From DASQHM01 sp035632095 (lineage in GTDB: Bacteria > Pseudomonadota > Alphaproteobacteria > Ferrovibrionales > Ferrovibrionaceae): a DNA stretch of 37,835 bases. The notes under the pieces are model-generated. The model searched no databases. It was given only the letters and a program-made list of their open reading frames with translations, and was not told the DNA's origin. Where the stretch lies: NCBI GenBank assembly GCA_035632095.1, contig DASQHM010000097.1:1-37835 (forward strand), in the 5' to 3' direction. The position numbers and the translations under genes are program-made. Shown here piece after piece: positions 1-6,829 of the stretch (its first letter is position 1; each line of letters opens with the position of its first letter).

Positions 1-186
1 TTGCCCGTAGGTCGACGTGCAGATCACGAAGAGGCCGGGCCGCCGGAAGGCGGATGCGTCTTGGTTGTCCATGGGGACGATTTCGACCGAATGACCGGCC
101 CCTGTCAGCACACTCTTGATCTCGGCGGCGACCATTTCCGCGGTGCCGGTCATGGTGCCAACCAGGATCGTGATCGCATGAGCCAC
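1..186 (-). CDS. Flavodoxin-domain protein, MioC-like (3' end outside window)
   Basis: Reading the complement from a GTG at 186 gives 62 codons up to the window edge. The N-terminus is a beta strand followed by the flavodoxin phosphate loop TMTGTAE, which binds the FMN phosphate, and a second strand ending VICTSTYGQ, typical of the FMN ring loop. A ribosome site AAGGAAG lies 8 bases upstream of the GTG. A rightward open frame covers the same DNA but has no recognisable domain, so I favour the leftward gene. Flavodoxins are small cytoplasmic electron carriers; this one resembles the short MioC type from what is visible. It is divergent from boxR and its predicted promoter carries an operator-like sequence also found at boxR and boxC. 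A role in supplying electrons to benzoyl-CoA epoxidation is only inference. Confidence 0.8.
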   Translation of the reverse strand, partial: MAHAITILVGTMTGTAEMVAAEIKSVLTGAGHSVEIVPMDNQDASAFRRPGLFVICTSTYGQ

Positions 187-238
187 GAAAACGCTTCCTT
201 TCAACGGGAGCCGCGGACGGCCGAAACCGCGCTGCGGA

Positions 239-268
239 GATATACTGCATTTTCGGTTCGCAATTCAA
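239..268 (-). promoter_or_regulatory. Predicted flavodoxin promoter overlapped by an operator-like site
   Basis: On the complement, TTGAAT (263-268) and TATATC (239-244) are separated by 18 bases, about 50 bases upstream of the flavodoxin GTG. The sequence TATACTGCAT at 241-250 overlaps the -10 box and repeats the motif seen at the boxR and boxC promoters. This is motif matching only. Confidence 0.4.
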
Positions 269-289
269 TCCAAAAGCAGTATAATGCAT
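241..289. promoter_or_regulatory. Paired operator-like inverted repeat between flavodoxin and boxR
   Basis: TATACTGC (241-248) and GCAGTATA (276-283) form an exact 8-base inverted repeat with centres 35 bases apart. The right arm continues to GCAGTATAATGCAT. TGCA-containing repeats are the known style of BzdR/BoxR family operators. Each arm overlaps the predicted -10 box of one of the two divergent genes. Assignment to BoxR is inferred from position and from recurrence at the boxC promoter. Confidence 0.55.
257..285 (+). promoter_or_regulatory. Predicted boxR promoter
   Basis: TTCGCA (257-262), a 17-base spacer and a perfect TATAAT (280-285). The -10 lies inside GCAGTATAATGCAT (276-289), a likely BoxR operator, so the regulator probably represses its own gene. 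Transcription would start near 292, ahead of the chosen ATG at 340. Confidence 0.5.
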
Positions 290-339
290 GTGACCGGCCG
301 GTGAGCAAGAGCCATCCGGTCAATGGGAGTGCGTCAGCG

Positions 340-1212
340 ATGGCGATTTCGGCAGCCGAATATCTGCATCAGCTCGGCGAGCGCGTGCGCAATGCCCGCG
401 CCCGCCGGGGCATGACGCGGAAGATCCTGGCGCGGGATTCCAGCGTCTCGGAACGGTATCTGGCGCAACTTGAAAGCGGCCACGGCAACATCTCGATCAT
501 GCTGCTGCGGCAAGTTGCGGCCGCATTGAACCTGCCGGTCACCGAGTTGGTGCGCGAGGGACCCGAACGCGGCGTCGAGCACGTGCTGCTCACCGAAAAG
601 ATCAATCGTTTGACGCCGCAGCAAGCGGCGGAAGCGTCGGTGCTCCTATCGCAACGCTTCGGCGACGGCGGCGACGGCGAGCGCCACAACCGCATTGCCC
701 TGATCGGCCTTCGCGGCGCCGGCAAATCGACCCTCGGAAAAGCGCTGGCGCAGCGCTTGAAACTGCCCTTCGTCGAACTGGACAAGGAGGTCGAGGCCGA
801 CGCAGGCATGAGCCTGAACGAAATCTTCTCGCTCTGGGGCCAAGCAGCCTATCGCCGCCACGAGCGCCGAGCGCTCGACGGCATCATCGAACGCCATGCC
901 CATGTGGTGATCGAGACGGGCGGCAGCCTGGTGTCTGAGCCCTCGACGTTCGAGCGCCTGCTTGGCGCCTGCTTCACCATTTGGGTGCAGGCAAGTCCGG
1001 AAGAACACATGCACCGCGTCGTCGCTCAGGGCGACCATCGGCCCATGGCCGGCAATGACGAGGCGATGCAGGACTTGCGGCGCATCTTGGCGCAGCGCGA
1101 CGCCCTCTACGCCAAGGCGGACGCGACCCTCGATACCAGCGGCAAGTCGGTCGAGGCATCTCTGGGCGAACTGATTGCGCTGGTCCGGCGGGCGACGGCG
1201 CAAGCGGCCTAG
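340..1212 (+). CDS. boxR: BoxR-type transcriptional regulator (XRE HTH + shikimate-kinase-like domain)
   Basis: 290 aa from the ATG at 340, which has GGGAG about 10 bases upstream. The open frame extends to the window start, but the upstream part is antisense to the flavodoxin gene and has no domain. Residues about 10-70 are an XRE helix-turn-helix (ARRGMTRKILARDSSVSERY). From about 117 the protein is shikimate-kinase-like with an intact Walker A loop, G123-LRGAG-K129-ST, and later ETGGSLV. This two-domain architecture defines the BzdR/BoxR family, which represses benzoate genes and releases DNA on binding benzoyl-CoA through the kinase-like domain. The gene lies directly upstream of boxC-boxB. 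Likely cytoplasmic repressor of itself, the box genes and possibly the flavodoxin gene. Confidence 0.92.
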   Translation: MAISAAEYLHQLGERVRNARARRGMTRKILARDSSVSERYLAQLESGHGNISIMLLRQVAAALNLPVTELVREGPERGVEHVLLTEKINRLTPQQAAEASVLLSQRFGDGGDGERHNRIALIGLRGAGKSTLGKALAQRLKLPFVELDKEVEADAGMSLNEIFSLWGQAAYRRHERRALDGIIERHAHVVIETGGSLVSEPSTFERLLGACFTIWVQASPEEHMHRVVAQGDHRPMAGNDEAMQDLRRILAQRDALYAKADATLDTSGKSVEASLGELIALVRRATAQAA

Positions 1213-1242
1213 GCGCGGATCGCGGGACGGCTGATACGCAAA

Positions 1243-1279
1243 ATACTGCTTGCGGCGCAGGTGATATGCATTATAATGC
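1243..1279. promoter_or_regulatory. boxC promoter with BoxR-like operators
   Basis: A sigma70-type promoter is visible: TTGCGG (1250-1255), 16-base spacer, TATAAT (1272-1277), with the boxC ATG at 1301. ATGCATTATAATGC (1266-1279) covers the -10 box and is 13/14 identical to the complement of the site in front of boxR (276-289). ATACTGC (1243-1249) precedes the -35 box and repeats the core of the 241-248 site. The layout fits repression by blocking polymerase. Binding by BoxR is inferred. Confidence 0.55.
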
Positions 1280-1300
1280 CGCAACACGAGCGGGGACGCC

Positions 1301-2950
1301 ATGATCGATTTCCGGACGGAGCCGGCAAAATACCGGCATTGGAAAGTGCGTTACGACGGCGCCATCGCCATGGTCGCCATGGACGTGGCGGAGGACGGCG
1401 GCCTGGTTCCCGGCTATGAGCTGAAACTCAATTCCTACGATCTCGGCGTCGACATCGAGCTTTACGACGTCGTGCAGCGCCTCCGTTTCGAGCATCCCGA
1501 AGTGCGTTGCGTGGTGGTGACTTCGGCCAAGGACCGTGTGTTCTGCGCCGGCGCCAATATCCGCATGCTCAGCCAGTCGAGCCACGGCCATAAAGTGAAC
1601 TTCTGCAAGTTCACCAACGAGACGCGGAACGGCATCGAAGACGCCTCGGAGCACTCGGGCCAATTCTATCTGGCGGCGGTGAACGGCGCCTGCGCCGGCG
1701 GCGGCTACGAATTGGCCCTCGCCTGCGATGCGATCGTGATGGCCGACGACGGCAACACCGCGGTCTCGCTCCCGGAGGTGCCGCTGCTTGCCGTGTTGCC
1801 CGGGACCGGCGGCCTGACGCGGCTGGTGGACAAACGCAAGGTGCGCCGCGATCGCGCCGACTTCTTTTGCTCGACGGAAGAAGGGGTCAAAGGCAAGCGC
1901 GCCGTCGAATGGCGCCTGGTCGACGACGTGGTGCCGCCGACCCGCATGGACGACGCCGTGCGGCGTCATGCGGAAACGCTTGCCGCGCGTTCGAGCCGTC
2001 CCTCCGCCGCGAAGGGCGTGGCGCTCACGCGCCTGGTGCGCCGGATCGAAGGCGACAAGATCGAGTACAGCCACGTGAAGGTCGGGATCGACCGGGCCAA
2101 CAGCGCCGCCAACATCACCGTTCACGGCCCCGGCATGCGGCCGCCGACCGACGCGGCGGGCGTGCAGGCCGCCGGCGACAAGTTCTGGCCGTTGGCGCTG
2201 GCGCGCGAGCTCGACGACATGATCCTGCATCTGCGCAGCAACGAGGAGACGATCACCAGCTGGGTGTTCCGCACCGAGGGCGATGCGAATCTGGTCGAGG
2301 CGTATGACCGCCTCCTGCTCGACCTTGGCGGGGACTGGCTGGTGCGCGAGATCACGCTCTACCTCAAGCGCACGCTCAAGCGCCTCGACGTGAGTTCGCG
2401 CAGCATCTTCGCGCTGATCGAGCCCGGCTCCTGCTTCGCCGGCACGTTGCTGGAACTGGCGCTCGCGGCGGATCGCTCCTACATGCTGGACGGACGTTTC
2501 GAGGGCGACAATCGCGCGCCGGCGACCTTGCGGCTTACCGAAATGAATTTCGGCCGCTATCCAATGGTCAACGGCATCGGCCGCCTCGCCGCGCGCTGCC
2601 AGGATGACGTTTCCCGCCTGGACGAACTCAAGAGCGAAATCGGCCGGGACCTCGGCGCCGGAGCGTCGGATAAGCTGGGACTGATCACTTTCGCGCCGGA
2701 CGACATCGACTGGAAAGACGAAGTGCGCATCGCCATCGAAGAGCGCGCCGCCTTCTCGCCGGACGCGCTCACCGGCATGGAAGCCTCCCTCCGCTTCGGC
2801 GGACCGGAAACCATGGAGAGCAAGATCTTCGGCCGCTTGTCGGCCTGGCAGAACTGGATTTTCCAGCGCCCGAACGCCATCGGCGACAAGGGTGCGCTGA
2901 AGGTCTACGGCACCGGCGCGCGCGCCGAATTCGACCGCAGGAGAGTGTGA
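1301..2950 (+). CDS. boxC: Benzoyl-CoA-dihydrodiol lyase / 2,3-epoxybenzoyl-CoA dihydrolase
   Basis: 549 aa, the usual length for BoxC, starting at an ATG preceded by GGGGA. BoxC opens the ring of 2,3-epoxybenzoyl-CoA hydrolytically, releasing formate and giving the 3,4-dehydroadipyl-CoA semialdehyde, in the cytoplasm. The protein is crotonase-like: FCAGANIRML and NGACAGGGYELALACD are the oxyanion-hole segments of the first half. A second, weaker crotonase-like half follows, containing GSCFAGTLLELALAADRS. Near-full agreement with the BoxC pattern makes the assignment strong. The stop overlaps the boxB start (TGATG), so translation of the two is probably coupled. Expression is likely controlled by BoxR through the site over its -10 box. 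Confidence 0.97.
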   Translation: MIDFRTEPAKYRHWKVRYDGAIAMVAMDVAEDGGLVPGYELKLNSYDLGVDIELYDVVQRLRFEHPEVRCVVVTSAKDRVFCAGANIRMLSQSSHGHKVNFCKFTNETRNGIEDASEHSGQFYLAAVNGACAGGGYELALACDAIVMADDGNTAVSLPEVPLLAVLPGTGGLTRLVDKRKVRRDRADFFCSTEEGVKGKRAVEWRLVDDVVPPTRMDDAVRRHAETLAARSSRPSAAKGVALTRLVRRIEGDKIEYSHVKVGIDRANSAANITVHGPGMRPPTDAAGVQAAGDKFWPLALARELDDMILHLRSNEETITSWVFRTEGDANLVEAYDRLLLDLGGDWLVREITLYLKRTLKRLDVSSRSIFALIEPGSCFAGTLLELALAADRSYMLDGRFEGDNRAPATLRLTEMNFGRYPMVNGIGRLAARCQDDVSRLDELKSEIGRDLGAGASDKLGLITFAPDDIDWKDEVRIAIEERAAFSPDALTGMEASLRFGGPETMESKIFGRLSAWQNWIFQRPNAIGDKGALKVYGTGARAEFDRRRV

Positions 2951-4365
2951 TGGCCATCGACTACATCGAACGCATACCGAACAACGTCAATCTTTCGGAG
3001 AACCGCCGCCTGCAGCGTGCGCTCGAGGAGTGGCAGCCGAAATTCCTGAGCTGGTGGCACGACATGGGCCCGGCCGGATACCAGGCCAAGAACGTCTACT
3101 TGCGCACGGCGACCTCGGTCGATGCGCAAGGCTGGGCGACCTTCGGCTATGTGAAGATGCCCGACTACCGGTGGGGCATCTTCCTGGCCGAGCCGGAAGC
3201 GGACCGCCGCGTCAATTTCGGCGACCACAAAGGAGATCCCGCCTGGCAGGAAGTGCCCGGCGAATATCGCGGCGTGTTGCGCCGCCTGATCGTGACCCAG
3301 GGCGACACCGAGCCGGCGTCCGTCGAGCAGCAGCGCTTCCTCGGCCAGACCTGCCCCTCGCTCTACGACTTGCGCAATCTCTTCCAGGTCAACGTGGAGG
3401 AAGGCCGCCATCTCTGGGCCATGGTCTATCTCCTCGACGCCTATTTCGGCCGCGACGGCCGCGAGGAGGCGGAAGCGCTGTTACAGCGCCGCTCGGGCGA
3501 TGCCGATACGCCGCGCATCCTCGGCGCATTCAACGAGAAGACGCCGGATTGGCTGTCGTTTTTCATGTTCACGTATTTCACCGACCGCGACGGCAAGTAT
3601 CAGCTCGCGAGTCTCGCCGAATCCGGCTTCGATCCGCTTTCGCGCACCTGCCGTTTCATGCTGACGGAAGAGGCCCATCACATGTTCGTCGGCGAGACCG
3701 GAATCGGCCGCATCATCCAGCGCACCTGCGACCTGATGCGGGAGCACAAGACCGACGACGTAGCGCGCATCGGCGGCCTCAATCTCGACCTGTTGCAGAA
3801 ATACATGAACTTCCATTTCTCCGTGTCACTCGATCTGTTCGGCTCGGAGATCTCCACCAACGCCGCCAACTACTACACCATGGGCATCAAGGGCCGATTC
3901 GAGGAGACGCGGAAGGACGACGACCACAAGCTGAAAGACGCCTTCTATCCGGTCACGGTGCTCGACGGCGATGCCATTTTTGTGCATGAGGAGCCGGCGC
4001 TGACCGCCATGAACGAGCGGCTACGCGACGACTACGTGGCGGACTGCGCCCGCGGCGTGCAGCGCTGGAACCGCGTAATCCAGCGCGCCGGCATCAATTT
4101 CGAGCTCAAGCTGCCGCACCGCGCCTTCCATCGAGCTATCGGCAACTTCGCCAATGTGCGCGTGTCGCCCGACGGCCGCGTCATCACCCAGGCCGAATGG
4201 GACCGCCGCCACGCCGAATGGTTGCCGACCGACGCCGAGCGCGCCTTCGTCGCCACGCTGATGGTGCCGGTGACCGAACCCGGAAAGTTTGCCGGCTGGA
4301 TTGCGCCGCCGGCGCGCGGCATCAACAACCAGCCGCTCGACTACCGGTACGTGCAGCTGAGTTGA
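2950..4365 (+). CDS. boxB: Benzoyl-CoA 2,3-epoxidase, diiron subunit BoxB
   Basis: 471 aa from the ATG that overlaps the boxC stop; an in-frame GTG lies one codon earlier but the ATG is preferred. BoxB is the class I diiron oxygenase that epoxidises the ring of benzoyl-CoA, with electrons delivered from NADPH by the BoxA reductase. Two ExxH iron-ligand motifs are visible in the four-helix core: E151-GR-H154 (VEEGRHLW) and E241-AH-H244 (TEEAHHM), with further conserved acids around residues 121-126. The length matches the family. No boxA gene lies between boxC, boxB and the convergent neighbour, so the reductase must be encoded elsewhere or replaced. A GC-rich hairpin directly follows the stop. 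Confidence 0.97.
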   Translation: MAIDYIERIPNNVNLSENRRLQRALEEWQPKFLSWWHDMGPAGYQAKNVYLRTATSVDAQGWATFGYVKMPDYRWGIFLAEPEADRRVNFGDHKGDPAWQEVPGEYRGVLRRLIVTQGDTEPASVEQQRFLGQTCPSLYDLRNLFQVNVEEGRHLWAMVYLLDAYFGRDGREEAEALLQRRSGDADTPRILGAFNEKTPDWLSFFMFTYFTDRDGKYQLASLAESGFDPLSRTCRFMLTEEAHHMFVGETGIGRIIQRTCDLMREHKTDDVARIGGLNLDLLQKYMNFHFSVSLDLFGSEISTNAANYYTMGIKGRFEETRKDDDHKLKDAFYPVTVLDGDAIFVHEEPALTAMNERLRDDYVADCARGVQRWNRVIQRAGINFELKLPHRAFHRAIGNFANVRVSPDGRVITQAEWDRRHAEWLPTDAERAFVATLMVPVTEPGKFAGWIAPPARGINNQPLDYRYVQLS

Positions 4366-4369
4366 GGCC

Positions 4370-4395
4370 CGGCCGCGGGGTCAACCGCCCGGCCG
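4370..4395. terminator. Hairpin between convergent boxB and lipoprotein genes
   Basis: CGGCC-GCGG, loop GGTCAA, CCGC, two-base bulge, GGCCG: nine base pairs between the boxB stop and the end of the convergent lipoprotein gene, overlapping the latter's stop codon. There is no U tract in either direction, so it may be a weak or factor-dependent bidirectional terminator. Confidence 0.35.
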
Positions 4396-5037
4396 CACGG
4401 CAATCGGCGGCGCGGTCGTCAGCGTCCATTCCACGACCTGGCGCAGGACCTTGTTGATGGTCTCGTTGAAGGTCGCCACCACCGTCTGAATGTCGTCGTG
4501 TTCGGACACAAGCGTGTACTCGAAATTCTGGAAGGCGATGATCTCGTCGCGCGGTTCCTTCACCAGCTTGACATTGAGCCTGACGCGGATCGTCGGTAGC
4601 TTCGAATCCTTGATGAATTCCGCCTGGAATTGCCGGAGCTCGCTCTTCAGCGTGTAGTCGGCGCGCAGGCCCACCGACTGCCGGCCGACACCGACGATCC
4701 TGCCGGTGTTCTCGAAACTCTCCACGAGCAGCGTCTGCACCATCTTGGGCGCCCGCTCGATCCAGCGCGAGTCGGCGAAGTACTTCAACTCGAACGGCGT
4801 CGTCTTCAAGGCGATGCGATTGGTGTCGAGCCCGCCGTCGGCCAGCGGTTCGTCGACCTCGAGCTGCCACGTCACCGGTTTCAAGTCCAGGTTGAAGGTG
4901 GTTTTCGGCGCCAGCTCGTAGACGTTCGGCGCCGGCCCGAGACCCGGCAAGTTGGCGCAGCCGCTCAAGGCGAGCCCCGTGAGCGACAGGAACAGCGAGC
5001 GGCGGTCGATGCCTCGTTGCGTCGGCGTCCGCCTCAT
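4381..5037 (-). CDS. ABC-type transport auxiliary lipoprotein (PqiC/DUF330-like) of the Mla operon
   Basis: 218 aa. A basic N-terminus and hydrophobic stretch end in a lipobox, ALSGC, with the lipidated cysteine at residue 27. The mature part shows the beta-rich pattern of the ABC transport auxiliary lipoproteins found with MCE systems (for example PqiC). It is the last gene of the operon, and its ATG overlaps the stop of mlaD (ATGA). Such lipoproteins sit in the periplasm attached to a membrane and act with the MCE protein in lipid movement across the envelope. The family assignment rests on the lipobox, size and operon position more than on motifs, and the exact role is not shown by the sequence. 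Confidence 0.83.
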   Translation of the reverse strand: MRRTPTQRGIDRRSLFLSLTGLALSGCANLPGLGPAPNVYELAPKTTFNLDLKPVTWQLEVDEPLADGGLDTNRIALKTTPFELKYFADSRWIERAPKMVQTLLVESFENTGRIVGVGRQSVGLRADYTLKSELRQFQAEFIKDSKLPTIRVRLNVKLVKEPRDEIIAFQNFEYTLVSEHDDIQTVVATFNETINKVLRQVVEWTLTTAPPIAVRPGG

Positions 5038-5996
5038 TGTGCGCGGCGCTCCGGCGCTTTGTCGCCGAAGATGAAGCGCGACGGGTCGTTCTCCAGCCGT
5101 TCCGAGAGACGCGACAGGACGGCCACGAGCTGCCGCGCCTCCATGACGAACCGCGTCAGTTGCGGCAGGCCGTCGTTGGCGAATTCCGAGATCGCCTGAC
5201 GATTGTCGCCCAGAATTCCGTTGAGCTGCGACACGGATTGCTGCGCGTCGACGACAAGCTTGTTGGCGTTTTCCATGGTTTGGCGCGTCGATCGCATGGT
5301 CTGTTCGGTTTCGTCGGAAACGTGATTGAGCTTCTCGGTGATTTCCCGCACGGCCTTGGCGGCGACGCTCACGTCATCCGCGCTCTTGCTTGCCGCCTCG
5401 AGAATATGCGCGAGATCCTGCCGATGCTGGTCGATCGTGTCGGCCACGTCGGCCGCGTCCGCGAGAACGCGCGATATGCTCTTCTGGTTGTCTGCGCCCA
5501 GGATCTGATTGAGCTTGTCGAGCGCCGCAGTGGTTTTGGCCAGCACTTCCGGCGCGCTCTCGAACAGCCGCGCGATATCCGACGACTTCGATTGAATGAC
5601 GGGCGGCGGTTGACTCCGGCGGGCTTTAAGGAGCTTGGCCGCCGGCGTACCGCCGGAAATTTGCACGAAGCTCAAGCCGGTGATGCCTTGCAATTGCAAT
5701 TGCGCAACCGAGTCCGCCCGGATCGGCGTATTGGATGCGATCTCGACCGTCACTTTCACGCGCCGCGAATCGTCCGGGTCGATGTCGATGGCCGAGACCG
5801 AACCGACCTTGATGCCGTTGAAGCGAACATCGCCGCCGAGGCCGAGGCCGGCCACCGAATCGGTGAAGTAGATCACGTAGTGCGACACGCCTTGGCTTAT
5901 ATCGAGGCGCGCCAGCCAAATGATGGTGGCGAAGATGCCGGCCGTGAGCGCCAATACGAACGCGCCGATCAGGAAATGCTGGGCTTTCGTCTCCAT
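5034..5996 (-). CDS. mlaD: MlaD family MCE-domain protein
   Basis: 320 aa. One N-terminal membrane anchor (residues about 8-30, FLIGAFVLALTAGIFATII) is followed by an MCE domain of about 80 residues. The typical GDVRFNGIKVGSV and LQGITGLSFVQISGG segments are present. A long, mostly helical C-terminal region (about 150-310) is predicted to be coiled, as in longer MCE proteins that form tunnels. MCE proteins form hexameric rings in the periplasm, attached to the MlaE/MlaF transporter, and carry phospholipids between membranes. The gene lies 5 bases after mlaF and overlaps the lipoprotein gene by 4 bases, so the set is a single transcription unit. It is longer than E. coli MlaD (about 183 aa). 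Confidence 0.93.
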   Translation of the reverse strand: METKAQHFLIGAFVLALTAGIFATIIWLARLDISQGVSHYVIYFTDSVAGLGLGGDVRFNGIKVGSVSAIDIDPDDSRRVKVTVEIASNTPIRADSVAQLQLQGITGLSFVQISGGTPAAKLLKARRSQPPPVIQSKSSDIARLFESAPEVLAKTTAALDKLNQILGADNQKSISRVLADAADVADTIDQHRQDLAHILEAASKSADDVSVAAKAVREITEKLNHVSDETEQTMRSTRQTMENANKLVVDAQQSVSQLNGILGDNRQAISEFANDGLPQLTRFVMEARQLVAVLSRLSERLENDPSRFIFGDKAPERRAQ

Positions 5997-6001
5997 GCGG
6001 A

Positions 6002-6829
6002 TCAGTTGGGCGCGACTTGGGCCGAGCCGGCGCCGGCTGGGGGAGGCGCAAGTTCGCGTGCCGCCCGCGCGCGCGGGCCGTGGAAGTAGTGGTGGACCCA
6101 GGGATGGGTTTCGCCGAGCATTCGCTCCATGGTTCCTTCCACCAGCACGCGCCGTTCCGCCAGGACGGCGATACGGTCGCAGATCGCATGCAGCGAGTCT
6201 AGGTCGTGCGTCACCATGACGACGGTGAGCGAGAACGCGCCGCGAAGCTGCTTGATCAATTCATCGAAGGCCGCGGCGGCGATCGGATCCAGCCCCGCCG
6301 TCGGCTCGTCCAGGAACAGGATTTCCGGGTCCATGGCGAGTGCACGCGCCAGCCCGGCGCGCTTGCGCATGCCGCCGGACAATTGCGCCGGGTATTTGTC
6401 GCCGGCCGATTGATCGAGCCCCACCATGCTGAGCTTGAGCCGCGCGATGTCGTCCATCAGCGGTTGCGCGAGCCGAAGGTGTTCGCGTAATGGCGCTTGG
6501 ATATTCTGCGCCACGGTCAGGGAAGAGAACAGCGCGCCATCCTGGAACAGCACGCCCCACCGGCATTCCATCGCCCGCATTCCCTCGGTGTCGAGGCGGG
6601 CGATGTCCTGGCCGAAGACCTCGATCCGGCCCGACACAGGCCGGATCAACCCGAGGATCGAGCGAAGCAGCACGGACTTTCCGGTGCCCGATCCGCCGAC
6701 GATGCCGAGCACCTCGCCGCGATAGACGTCGAGGTCCAGATTGTCGTGCACCACCTCCCGGCCGAACTGGTTGCGCAATCCGCGAACGCGGATCACCACG
6801 TCCCGGCCCCGTGCCGCGGTTTCAGACAT
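6002..6829 (-). CDS. mlaF: MlaF-type ABC transporter ATP-binding protein
   Basis: 275 aa from the ATG at 6829; an upstream start is possible but would run further into the permease gene. All ABC ATPase motifs are intact: Walker A GGSGTGKS (45-52), signature LSGGM (150-154), Walker B LFLDEP (171-176), and the switch histidine in VTHDL. The pattern (GGSGTGKSVLL, LSGGMRKRAGLARAL) is that of the MlaF/MkL group that powers MCE lipid transporters. It acts on the cytoplasmic face with the MlaE permease encoded just upstream. The start lies 8 bases inside the permease gene, indicating translational coupling. Confidence 0.95.
   Translation of the reverse strand: MSETAARGRDVVIRVRGLRNQFGREVVHDNLDLDVYRGEVLGIVGGSGTGKSVLLRSILGLIRPVSGRIEVFGQDIARLDTEGMRAMECRWGVLFQDGALFSSLTVAQNIQAPLREHLRLAQPLMDDIARLKLSMVGLDQSAGDKYPAQLSGGMRKRAGLARALAMDPEILFLDEPTAGLDPIAAAAFDELIKQLRGAFSLTVVMVTHDLDSLHAICDRIAVLAERRVLVEGTMERMLGETHPWVHHYFHGPRARAARELAPPPAGAGSAQVAPN

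Noticed and set aside
1..339. Rightward 5' extension of the boxR open frame to the window edge
   Set aside because: The extension is antisense to a clear flavodoxin gene, contains the promoters and operator repeats, and has no domain; the ATG at 340 has a ribosome site and starts the XRE domain.
1271..2230. 319-codon leftward open frame inside boxC
   Set aside because: Shadow frame in GC-rich DNA: His/Arg/Ala-rich, no domain, no ribosome site, fully covered by a certain gene.
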